From positions 41,147-105,146 of the forward strand of contig CAWUUH010000003.1 in the NCBI GenBank assembly GCA_963925735.1: a DNA stretch of 64,000 nucleotides, in the 5' to 3' direction. A program made the position numbers and the translations under genes. Source of the DNA: UBA4582 sp013204195. GTDB lineage: Bacteria; Pseudomonadota; Gammaproteobacteria; Pseudomonadales; Azotimanducaceae. Below are positions 42,317-50,309 of the stretch, piece by piece. Under the pieces are notes generated by a model. The model was not told where the DNA came from. It did not search any database and was given only the letters and a program-made list of their open reading frames with translations. Within the stretch, counting starts at the first letter, position 1; each line of letters starts with the position of its first letter.

Positions 42317-43561
42317 ATGAATAAGGACTCGATTAATCAGGTCATAGAGGGTGGCCTCCTTCCTCGGCGCGCCTTATTAAAAGCCTCGGTTCTGGGCTTG
42401 GCCGGCAGCTTCGTCGTGCCCGTCAGGGCCAGCCAAGACTGGATGACCCACGCTGGCGAGCCTCAAGGTGAATACGGCCAACCGTCACCCTTCGCCCGAC
42501 TCAAGCGCGAACAGACCGGCGGCCATCCCCTGGGCCAGGCTGCCGGCTCATCATCCACGCCATTGCAAGATCTTAATGGCACCATCACACCCAACAGCCT
42601 ACATTTTGAACGCCATCACAGCGGTATACCCGCTATTGACCCAGCCCGGCATACGCTCACTATCTTTGGTGATGTCCGCAGACAACTCCAGTTCAGTTAC
42701 GAGGATCTGCTGGCCTACCCGATGGAAACCCATCAATACTTCCTAGAGTGCTCCGGCAATAGCTTTCGCAACACCCTTAACGCGCCGTTAGATTTGACCG
42801 CAGGCTCCCTCAATGGCTTGGTTTCAGGCGCCGAGTGGACCGGCGTACCACTACATTATCTGCTCGACGAGGCCGGGATCGATTCAGCCGCCCGTTGGGT
42901 CATCGCCGAGGGCGCCGATGCTGCTGGCATGACCCGCAGCCTACCGATGAAGCTGGCATTAGATAATGTCATGGTCGCCCTGTACCAAAATGGCGAGCCC
43001 CTACGACCTGCGCAGGGCTACCCCATGCGCTTGTTCGTGCCGGGCAGTGAGGGCAATATCAGCGTCAAATGGCTACACAGCCTCAAGGTTCAAGGGATGC
43101 CTGCCTATACTCGGGATGAAACCGCGAAGTACACCGAGCTACTGACGGATGGTAAGGCCGAGATGTTTTCACTGGCCATGGGGGTCAAATCGTTGATCAC
43201 CTCTCCTTCTGGCAAAATGACCCTGAACCGAAAAGGTATCTATGAGGTGACAGGGCTGGCCTGGTCCGGCGCGGGGGCGATTCGAGGTGTCGAGATCAGC
43301 GCCGATGGTGGCGTGAACTGGGAGCCCGCTGCACTGCAATCGGATGCCCGACCTATGGCACTCACGCGATTTCGCCTGCCCTGGCGCTGGGTGGGTCAAA
43401 GCAGCATTCTGCAAAGCCGCGCGACAGATACTCAAGGCAATATCCAACCTACCCGCACAGTCGCACTGGCACGCTATTCAGCAGCGGGTTTTTACCACTA
43501 CAACGGTATTCAAAGCTGGCACATATCAAACGCTGGAGTGGTTAAAAATGTTTACGTATAA
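42317..43561 (+). CDS. soxC: sulfite dehydrogenase molybdopterin subunit (SoxC/SorA type)
   Basis: 414 aa, sulfite-oxidase-fold molybdoenzyme. The N-terminus has a Tat-like signal (P-R-R-A-L-L-K-A-S-V-L-G-L-A-G), consistent with export of a folded cofactor protein. The Mo-ligating Cys is in F-L-E-C-S-G-N-S. A-P-L-D-L-T-A-G-S-L-N-G-L-V-S-G-A-E-W-T-G-V-P and the C-terminal dimerisation domain (W-S-G-A-G-A-I-R-G-V-E-I-S-A-D-G-G) follow SoxC closely. It overlaps the cytochrome gene by 14 bp. No soxXYZAB genes are nearby, so it probably works as a stand-alone sulfite dehydrogenase. Confidence 0.92.
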   Translation: MNKDSINQVIEGGLLPRRALLKASVLGLAGSFVVPVRASQDWMTHAGEPQGEYGQPSPFARLKREQTGGHPLGQAAGSSSTPLQDLNGTITPNSLHFERHHSGIPAIDPARHTLTIFGDVRRQLQFSYEDLLAYPMETHQYFLECSGNSFRNTLNAPLDLTAGSLNGLVSGAEWTGVPLHYLLDEAGIDSAARWVIAEGADAAGMTRSLPMKLALDNVMVALYQNGEPLRPAQGYPMRLFVPGSEGNISVKWLHSLKVQGMPAYTRDETAKYTELLTDGKAEMFSLAMGVKSLITSPSGKMTLNRKGIYEVTGLAWSGAGAIRGVEISADGGVNWEPAALQSDARPMALTRFRLPWRWVGQSSILQSRATDTQGNIQPTRTVALARYSAAGFYHYNGIQSWHISNAGVVKNVYV

Positions 43562-44096
43562 GACGTTCGTGCCTCGATGCGCAACAACAGGCATGGTTTT
43601 GCTGGCGTTGTCGGCCAGTGCCATCGCCCTCGCCCAACCCCTGCTTGATGGCCACAATATCAAGCCCGAGCTCGGCCGGCTCGTACCCGACTATCAGGGG
43701 ACTATCGTCTCCGGCAATGGTTCGGGATTACCCCTAGGCCAAGCCAGCGTCGAACAAGGCGAGCGGGTCTTTAATGCGCGTTGTGCTGCGTGCCATGGGC
43801 TAGACGGCAAACTCGCAGGCAATCAGCTGGCAGGTGGCATCGGTACCTTAGCCACGGCTCAACCCGTCAAAACCGTTGGCAGCTATTGGCCTTACGCGCC
43901 GACCCTGTATGACTATATCGCTCGGGCCATGCCTTACAACGAAGAAAAGTCGCTGTCTGTGGACGAGGTCTATGGGGCCACTGCCTATGTGTTGTATCTC
44001 AACGGTATCGTCAAACGCAGCGAAGTGGTTAGCGACAGCACCCTGGCCGACATCCAAATGCCCAACCGCGACGGCTTTATCGAGCTGCAGCAATAA
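43548..44096 (+). CDS. soxD: sulfite dehydrogenase cytochrome c subunit (SoxD/SorB type)
   Basis: 182 aa. The ATG at 43548 lies inside the end of soxC and has GGAG about 9 bases upstream; the longer open frame is a shadow of soxC. A signal peptide (M-V-L-L-A-L-S-A-S-A-I-A-L-A) precedes one haem c motif C-A-A-C-H-G, and the distal Met is probably in A-R-A-M-P-Y. It accepts electrons from the molybdenum subunit in the periplasm and passes them to the respiratory chain. It has a single haem domain, whereas classic SoxD has two. Confidence 0.9.
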   Translation: MFTYKTFVPRCATTGMVLLALSASAIALAQPLLDGHNIKPELGRLVPDYQGTIVSGNGSGLPLGQASVEQGERVFNARCAACHGLDGKLAGNQLAGGIGTLATAQPVKTVGSYWPYAPTLYDYIARAMPYNEEKSLSVDEVYGATAYVLYLNGIVKRSEVVSDSTLADIQMPNRDGFIELQQ

Positions 44097-44099
44097 GCG

Positions 44100-44696
44100 C
44101 TAGCCTACAGCCGCAAGCTGAGCCTCGACAAACTCCATTCGGTCTTTGCCCCAGTACAGGGTGTCGTCGATCATAATCGATGGGGCGCCAAATACGCCGC
44201 GGGCCAGGGCTGAATTCGTCGATTCGATTAGCGCCTCGCGCACCACCTGGCTTTCGCAAGCAACCTCGAAGGCTGTTGGATCAACGCCTAGATTTTCCGC
44301 GATACCTCGCAACACACTGTACTCGCCAATGGTACCGATGTTCTCCTCCCAGTAGGCGGCAAAAATCGACTCGATAAATGCCTGTTCCAGACCCCACTGG
44401 CGCATGGCGATGGCACCCTTCAACGCGCGACTGGTCTTGATCGGGAATTGATCCGGCATCCTGAAGGGCAGATCATAACGCTTGGCCCAGCGCATCAGAT
44501 CATCCCGGCGGTTTCGTAGCTTGGCTTTAGGTTCATCCATCAGCACATAACGATTTGACTGAAACACATGACCAAGGTTAAAGGCATGCCAGGTGATCTG
44601 CGCATCATACCGAGCCGCCAAAGGCAGGATCAGCTGCAGCGCAAAATAAGTATTCGTGCTGCCCAGATCCCAGTAGAAATCAATGTTTTTTGTCAT
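44100..44696 (-). CDS. DsbA-fold 2-hydroxychromene-2-carboxylate isomerase family protein
   Basis: 198 aa, kappa-class GST-like thioredoxin fold with helical insert. The family start I-D-F-Y-W-D-L-G-S-T-N-T-Y-F-A carries the catalytic Ser of HCCA isomerases, and G-V-F-G-A-P-S-I-M-I-D-D-T-L-Y-W-G-K-D-R-M is the diagnostic end. No CxxC is present, so it is not a disulfide oxidoreductase. Glutathione-dependent isomerisation of an aromatic intermediate is the family role. It is convergent with soxD. Confidence 0.85.
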   Translation of the reverse strand: MTKNIDFYWDLGSTNTYFALQLILPLAARYDAQITWHAFNLGHVFQSNRYVLMDEPKAKLRNRRDDLMRWAKRYDLPFRMPDQFPIKTSRALKGAIAMRQWGLEQAFIESIFAAYWEENIGTIGEYSVLRGIAENLGVDPTAFEVACESQVVREALIESTNSALARGVFGAPSIMIDDTLYWGKDRMEFVEAQLAAVG

Positions 44697-45067
44697 TTAG
44701 CGTACTCTTTAAGTGCTCACGACACTGTCCAACTTAATATTTTCCCCTTGCCACCTATAGCAAGTGAGATTGCCCCTACACCGGGTGACCTGCGGCCCCA
44801 ACATTGAATCATGCAGTGAACCAAGCCGCAGTGAACCAAGCAATGAACGACAACACAGGAACGACAATCAGCGTCAACGATATCAAGCATACCGTGAAAA
44901 CTTTATGGCAGTTAATCAGGCGTACTGCAAGGTTGTAGTGAAAGGTTGTAGTGAAAGTTGCAGGTGTCGTGAGGGGTGTTGTGAGGGGGTAATCATCGCG
45001 AAACCAAAGCGTCCCGCGCGAAGGCAACGGTGTACATCACCGTTGCCATGCAAGCAACTGACAGCGC
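44697..45067. other. 371-bp gap with short direct repeats
   Basis: No gene is convincing here. Near 44812-44850 GCAGTGAACCAAG occurs twice, then a decayed third copy (CAATGAACG). Near 44937-44970 AGGTTGTAGTGAA occurs twice, followed by AAGTTGCAGGTG. The promoter of the isomerase gene must lie in the left part. Confidence 0.5.
45023..45047 (-). terminator. hairpin downstream of the GST gene
   Basis: GGCAACGGTG-TACAT-CACCGTTGCC, a perfect 10-bp stem with a 5-base loop, 21 bases after the GST stop on the minus strand. It has no T-run. Confidence 0.5.
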
Positions 45068-45679
45068 TTACGCAGCAGCGCTCGGCCGGGCAGCGACCCG
45101 TTCGTACCAGGCACTGACATTCTTGTTTGCGTCATTCAATGGCTGGCCAACTGAAATACCGAACTCCAAGAAGCAATACAGCATAATATCAGCCAAGGTG
45201 AACCGATCACCGCAAAGGAACTGCTTACCGGCCATTTGCGGATCGAGCCAAGTAAGACGCTCCTGAGCCAAGGTCTTCAGATCATCAGCCGCATGGGGAA
45301 TAGTCCGCATGCGATCTTTGAACATGGCCAGACCTTCTGAGTAGCGAAACCCATTCGTTAGGTTTTCGATGATCTGCAGATCGATCCGACGGGTCCACAT
45401 CCCAGTCTCGGCGCGCGCCTCTGCCGTGGTGCCAATCAGATCCGAGTTGCCATTGGTATCATCCAGGTATTCACAAATTACGGTGATCTCAGCGATAAAG
45501 CTACCGTCATCCAGCTGTAAGGCCGGCGTGGTCCCACTGGGGTTTTTCGAAAGATAATCGGGCTGGCGATTCTCGCCGGCCAACAAGTCGATGTCGAGTG
45601 TATCAAGACTGATACCCCGTTCGGCCATATACATGCGAACGACCTTGGGATTAGGTCCAATCGAGTTAATAAATTTCAT
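45068..45679 (-). CDS. glutathione S-transferase
   Basis: 203 aa, cytosolic GST with N-terminal thioredoxin fold (M-K-F-I-N-S-I-G-P-N-P-K-V-V-R) and all-helical C-terminal domain. The cis-proline motif is N-P-S-G-T-T-P-A-L, and the glutathione gamma-glutamyl contact region is D-G-S-F-I-A-E. A-D-I-M-L-Y-C-F-L-E-F is the N-capping box region of the C-terminal domain. The Ser in I-N-S-I-G may be the activating residue. Its substrate is unknown. Confidence 0.9.
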   Translation of the reverse strand: MKFINSIGPNPKVVRMYMAERGISLDTLDIDLLAGENRQPDYLSKNPSGTTPALQLDDGSFIAEITVICEYLDDTNGNSDLIGTTAEARAETGMWTRRIDLQIIENLTNGFRYSEGLAMFKDRMRTIPHAADDLKTLAQERLTWLDPQMAGKQFLCGDRFTLADIMLYCFLEFGISVGQPLNDANKNVSAWYERVAARPSAAA

Positions 45680-46010
45680 ACTGACTCCTGCTGGCGAGCG
45701 ATTGCGCTTACCACTTAGTGTAGATATAGACGTAAGGTTGCTATTGGGACTTGGAATTTATACCGAAATAACCTGAGCGATGCTAGTAAAGCATTAATTT
45801 TCATTGAAATTAGCCAACAAATCATTAACCTCTCTCGCCATTACCGCGAAGCCTTGAAGCATCAAGCTGGGATCTTACATCCCCCCCAGCGCTTGCCTGC
45901 ACGTGGGTTGAGTCTTGCCTCGCCCAGGTCGTCATACCCCTGATAAACGCGCTTCCGGTCGAATAACGCGCACCTGGAGTGAGCTTTTGAACGATCGCAG
46001 TAAGGCCCAC
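45680..46010. other. gap between divergent GST and ABC exporter genes
   Basis: About 330 bases with no convincing gene. The left half (to about 45830) is AT-richer and presumably carries the GST promoter. The right half leads into the exporter start, where GGAG (45975-45978) precedes a possible TTG start at 45987 and AAGG precedes the ATG at 46011. Confidence 0.4.
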
Positions 46011-47846
46011 ATGCTCTGGCACCACAGCCAAGGCTTTAGACATTATTTTCTGTTGGCTATCGTCGCCATGACGGTCGGCTACCTGATGATGTTTGGTGTG
46101 CCACTGGTGATGAAATACGCCATCGATATTATCACCATCACCACGGGCAATGTGCCACCGGCCTTTCTTGAAGTCCCCACCCGCCTGTTGAGCGCCGGCG
46201 ACGAACCGTCGATCATGTTATATCTGATTGTTGGCGCGCTGATCATCCTTGTCCTCACCCTGGGCGCCGGCATCTGCCTGTACATTCGCGGCCGCTTGAT
46301 CGCAGTAGGCTCAGAGGGCATCGTTCGCGCCTTACGTGATCGCGTGTTCTATCACCTCGAACATTTACCCGCCGGGTATCACGACCGCACCGATACCGGC
46401 GACCTGGTGCAGCGTTGCACCTCAGACGTGGAAACCGTCAGGGTCTTTCTTGCCGGTCAGGTCGTCGAGATCAGCCGCGCCATCCTGATGTTGCTCGTTG
46501 TGCTACCCATTTTGTTTAGCCTCGACGTTGATATGGCCTGGCTGTCATTGGCGACGATTCCCCTGCTATTTGTCTTCGCCTTTATCTTCTTTCAGAAAGT
46601 CAAAACCTTGTTTCTACTGGTCGACGAAGCCGAGGCACGTCTGACCACGGTTCTGCAGGAAAACCTGACGGGTATTCGTGTGGTCAGGGCCTTTGCCCGC
46701 CAAAGCTTCGAGCAAGATAAATTTGCCGAGAAAAATCGCGTGTTCCGTGACCTGAACAACCGGTTGATCAAAATACTCGGGGTTTACTACGGCCTTAGCG
46801 ACTTAATCTGTCTGAGCCAGATCGGCCTGCTACTCATCGTCGGTGCACTGTGGGTGGTTGATGGATTCCTGTCAGTAGGCACCCTGTTCGCCTTTATCAC
46901 CTACGAGAGCATGATCATCTGGCCCATTCGTCATATGGGTCGAGTCCTCACAGATTCTGGCAAGGCCATCGTGTCCATGGGCCGGTTGGCCGAAGTCCTG
47001 GCCGAGCCCGCTGAAACCCAGCACGAGGCTTTTCCTACTGAGACGCTGCACGGCGAGATTGAATTCAGCCAAATGAGCTTTGGCTATGCCGTCGACAAAC
47101 CGGTGCTCAATGCTGTGTCGTTTCACCTCCAGGCAGGCCAGACCCTGGCACTGCTAGGCCCCCCGGGCTCCGGTAAGTCTACCGTCGCCCAGCTATTGAT
47201 GCGGTTATACGATTATACCGAAGGGTCGATCCTGCTTGATGGCTTGCAGTTAAACGCGCTGGCGCGAAAATATGTCCGCGGTCAGATCAGCATTGTCCTG
47301 CAGGAACCTTTTCTGTACGCCGCCAGTATCGGCGCCAACCTGCTGGTCGGCCGACTGAGCGCAAGTCAGGCCGAGGTTGAAGAGGCAGCGCAAGCAGCCT
47401 GTATTCATGACTCGATCACGAGCCTGCCCCGAGGCTACGACACCCGGGTTGGCGAACGTGGCGCCACTCTGTCTGGCGGTCAACGACAGCGCATCGCCCT
47501 CGCCCGCGCCCTATTGAAGAACCCACCCATTCTGATCCTTGACGATGCCTTATCCGCCGTAGACACCGATACCGAAGCCAGGATACTCGCGGCACTGAAG
47601 GCCCGGCGCAGCGGTCATACCACCATCATCATCGCCCACCGCCTGTCATCCGTGATGCACGCAGATCAGATATTGATGTTTGATAATGGCCGCATTATTC
47701 AATCGGGCAACCACGAGAGCCTCAGTCAGCAACCGGGCGTCTACCAGCAGCTATGCCAAATTCAAGGCGCTATTCAAGAACAAATCGAAGCCGCCATGGA
47801 TGACGAGGCCACTGCCAGCGCCAACGTGATACAAGGGCAGGAGTAA
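46011..47846 (+). CDS. ABC exporter half-transporter, degenerate Walker B (heterodimer partner 1)
   Basis: About 611 aa (or 619 if the TTG at 45987 is used). Six-helix exporter domain, then nucleotide-binding domain. Walker A is G-P-P-G-S-G-K-S-T, the Q-loop S-I-V-L-Q-E-P-F, and the signature a canonical L-S-G-G-Q-R-Q-R (from 47469). Walker B reads I-L-I-L-D-D (47541-47546), with Asp in place of the catalytic Glu. H-loop I-A-H-R-L-S-S-V is intact. Such a subunit forms one degenerate and one active ATP site together with the next gene product, 3 bp downstream. Lipid or drug export is the general family role; the substrate is unknown. Confidence 0.92.
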   Translation: MLWHHSQGFRHYFLLAIVAMTVGYLMMFGVPLVMKYAIDIITITTGNVPPAFLEVPTRLLSAGDEPSIMLYLIVGALIILVLTLGAGICLYIRGRLIAVGSEGIVRALRDRVFYHLEHLPAGYHDRTDTGDLVQRCTSDVETVRVFLAGQVVEISRAILMLLVVLPILFSLDVDMAWLSLATIPLLFVFAFIFFQKVKTLFLLVDEAEARLTTVLQENLTGIRVVRAFARQSFEQDKFAEKNRVFRDLNNRLIKILGVYYGLSDLICLSQIGLLLIVGALWVVDGFLSVGTLFAFITYESMIIWPIRHMGRVLTDSGKAIVSMGRLAEVLAEPAETQHEAFPTETLHGEIEFSQMSFGYAVDKPVLNAVSFHLQAGQTLALLGPPGSGKSTVAQLLMRLYDYTEGSILLDGLQLNALARKYVRGQISIVLQEPFLYAASIGANLLVGRLSASQAEVEEAAQAACIHDSITSLPRGYDTRVGERGATLSGGQRQRIALARALLKNPPILILDDALSAVDTDTEARILAALKARRSGHTTIIIAHRLSSVMHADQILMFDNGRIIQSGNHESLSQQPGVYQQLCQIQGAIQEQIEAAMDDEATASANVIQGQE

Positions 47847-47849
47847 GGC

Positions 47850-49745
47850 ATGTCAGAATTTTTTGATGATGACAATTACAACGATGGGTTTAATGAAGAC
47901 TCATTTGAGCAGGGCATGGATCTGGGATTGTGGCGGCAACTGCTGGCCTACACGCTGAGTTATCCGAAGGATGTCTTGATTCTGGCGATCTGCGCCGTTT
48001 GTACCGCCGGTGCCGATATCGCGTTTCCCCTGATCACCCGCTCGGTGATTGACTCTATTGGCGCGGGCGATGGCAGCTTTGACCCTTACTTTTATGGCGC
48101 GCTGTACTTTACCTTCGTGGTGATCCTGGCCGCTTCGGTAGCAGGTTTTATTTGGTATGGCGGCAAGCTGCGAACCCATGTCAGCCACGACATCCGCCGC
48201 GACGGCTTCGCCAATCTTCAACGCCTACCCTTTGCCTACTACGATTTTCGCCCTGTGGGCTGGCTGATGGCACGTATGACCTCGGACTGCGAACGTTTGT
48301 CCAATATATTGGCCTGGGGCTTATTGGATCTGATCTTTTGCACCACGGTGATGTTTGGTATTGCCTGCGCCATGTTGTATATGGATTTGTCGCTGGCGCT
48401 GATCGTTCTGAGTGTCCTGCCATTTCTCGCCTGGCTGAGCCTGACCTTCCAAAAGCGCATTCTCAAGAGTGCTCGACAGGTCCGCAAGACCAACTCGAAG
48501 ATCACCGGCTCTTTCAACGAGAGCATCATGGGCGTGCAGACCACCAAGACGTTCGTCAAGGAGGCCGAGAACCTGCGCCACTTTGGTCAGCTCACTGACG
48601 ACATGTATAAGGCATCGGTGCTAAACAAGGTTCAGGCGGCACTGTATTTACCGCTGGTGTTGACCCTGGGATCCATCGCCACGGGCCTGGCATTGATCTT
48701 CGGCGGTCTGGAAGTCGGCTGGGGCGGCGTCACCACCGGCACCCTGCTGGCATTTCTGGCTTACAGTCGGCATTTCTTTGAACCCATCGAAGAGCTCGCG
48801 CAGTGGTTTGCCGAGATGCAAATGGCCCAAGCGTCGGCTGAGCGCATCATCAGCTTGATCGAAGCGCCCGCCGATATTCGAGATTCCGCAGCGGTCACCG
48901 CCCGCATCAATCAGCACCAGCAGAACCCAAATGACTGCGTCGCTATTGACGGCTATAGCAACGACATCAAAACCATTGAATTTCGCGATGTGAGCTTCGC
49001 CTACGACACCGGCCCCAATGTGCTGGACCGCATTAACCTCACCATCAATCAAGGCGAGAGCATCGCGATTGTGGGCTCCACCGGCGGTGGCAAAACGTCG
49101 CTGACGAACCTGCTGTGTCGGTTCTACGAGCCCACCAGCGGCGAAATCCTGTTCGATGGTATCGACTATCGGCAACGTAGCCTGCACTGGCTCCAGTCGA
49201 ACCTGGGCATTGTGCTGCAGGCATCGCATATTTTCGGCGGCACCATCAATGACAATATTCGCTATGGGCGACTGGCTGCCACCGATGCAGAGATCCAAGC
49301 CGCAGGCCAGCGCGCCGGCGCTCACGATTTCATTATGAAAATGGACCACGGCTACAACACGCAGGTAGGCGAAGGTGGCTCAAAGTTGTCGGCCGGTGAA
49401 AAGCAGCTGATCTCTTTTGCGCGGGCGATTCTCGCCGACCCCCGCATACTGGTGATGGATGAAGCCACGTCGTCGGTGGATACGGTCACCGAGGCTTATA
49501 TTCAGCAGGGGCTCAAGGCCCTGCTAAAAGGCCGCATCAGCGTTGTGATTGCCCATCGCCTGTCCACCATCAAAAGCGCCGATCGAATCCTGGTCATCGA
49601 ACGCGGCCAGATCATTGAGGCCGGTAGCCACGGGGTCTTGATGCAACAACAAGGACGCTATTACAATCTCTATACACAACAAAGCCTGGCAGAATTTTCA
49701 CGCGACCAGAGCCAATGGCAGGCGGCTGAGACAGACCCGGTTTAA
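47850..49745 (+). CDS. ABC exporter half-transporter, degenerate signature (heterodimer partner 2)
   Basis: 631 aa. It has an acidic N-terminal tail (E-F-F-D-D-D-N-Y-N-D), six-helix exporter domain and nucleotide-binding domain. Walker A is G-S-T-G-G-G-K-T-S and Walker B is canonical, I-L-V-M-D-E-A-T-S-S-V-D (Glu at 49461). The signature is altered, L-S-A-G-E-K-Q-L (from 49386) instead of LSGGQ. The defects of the two subunits are complementary, so the predicted heterodimer has one consensus ATP site (this Walker A/B with the partner's LSGGQ) and one degenerate site, as in BmrCD and TM287/288. Confidence 0.93.
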   Translation: MSEFFDDDNYNDGFNEDSFEQGMDLGLWRQLLAYTLSYPKDVLILAICAVCTAGADIAFPLITRSVIDSIGAGDGSFDPYFYGALYFTFVVILAASVAGFIWYGGKLRTHVSHDIRRDGFANLQRLPFAYYDFRPVGWLMARMTSDCERLSNILAWGLLDLIFCTTVMFGIACAMLYMDLSLALIVLSVLPFLAWLSLTFQKRILKSARQVRKTNSKITGSFNESIMGVQTTKTFVKEAENLRHFGQLTDDMYKASVLNKVQAALYLPLVLTLGSIATGLALIFGGLEVGWGGVTTGTLLAFLAYSRHFFEPIEELAQWFAEMQMAQASAERIISLIEAPADIRDSAAVTARINQHQQNPNDCVAIDGYSNDIKTIEFRDVSFAYDTGPNVLDRINLTINQGESIAIVGSTGGGKTSLTNLLCRFYEPTSGEILFDGIDYRQRSLHWLQSNLGIVLQASHIFGGTINDNIRYGRLAATDAEIQAAGQRAGAHDFIMKMDHGYNTQVGEGGSKLSAGEKQLISFARAILADPRILVMDEATSSVDTVTEAYIQQGLKALLKGRISVVIAHRLSTIKSADRILVIERGQIIEAGSHGVLMQQQGRYYNLYTQQSLAEFSRDQSQWQAAETDPV

Positions 49746-49844
49746 CACTTGATCTCACCCCAATGACCTGTTCTAGTTGGGCTTATCAACACGGTTTGCA
49801 CCGTTGGCGAAAGCCACGAGCCCAAATACCTAGGAGCGCAACAT

Positions 49845-50249
49845 ATGCCAATCACTGTAGGGGTCAAAGCCCTGGTCGCGGCCGCCGAAAAGGCAATCAA
49901 GACCCTCTCGCTGGACGAGGCGAACGCACTATTAACCGACGACAACACGGTGTTTGTGGATATCCGTGATATCCGCGAGTTGCACAGAGAAGGTAAAATT
50001 GCTGGTGCCATCCACGCGCCGCGCGGCATGCTCGAATTTTGGGTCGATCCAGACAGCCCCTATCACCGTGAGGTGTTCGCTCAAGACAAAACCTACGTGT
50101 TGTACTGCGCATCCGCCTGGCGTTCCGCGCTGGCAGCGCAAGCGCTGCAGCACATGGGCATGGACAATGTCTGCCATATTGCCGGAGGCTTTACCGCCTG
50201 GAAGGCCGCCGACTTAGCCATTGAACCCGTAGCCGCCAAAGCACCCTAA
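49845..50249 (+). CDS. rhodanese-like sulfurtransferase
   Basis: 134-aa single-domain rhodanese. The active-site Cys is in V-L-Y-C-A-S-A-W-R-S, preceded by V-F-V-D-I-R-D-I-R-E-L and the G-A-I-H-A-P-R-G block, with C-H-I-A-G-G-F-T-A-W closing the fold. No signal peptide, so cytoplasmic. A TAGGAG ribosome site lies 8 bases before the ATG. It transfers sulfane sulfur to an unknown acceptor and may link to the glutathione or sulfite genes nearby (inference from proximity). Confidence 0.92.
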   Translation: MPITVGVKALVAAAEKAIKTLSLDEANALLTDDNTVFVDIRDIRELHREGKIAGAIHAPRGMLEFWVDPDSPYHREVFAQDKTYVLYCASAWRSALAAQALQHMGMDNVCHIAGGFTAWKAADLAIEPVAAKAP

Positions 50250-50309
50250 CGCGAGCGCTCTCTGACGTGCGCCGCCGACAACCGAACTTTTACGCAAGGT
50301 GATCTGCTG

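Noticed and set aside
43344..44096. Longer frame for the soxD cytochrome
   Set aside because: The first 68 residues are soxC read in another frame; the ATG at 43548 starts a proper signal peptide.
48648..49349. 233-aa minus-strand open frame
   Set aside because: Antisense to the second ABC exporter gene; it exists only because of codon bias on the coding strand.
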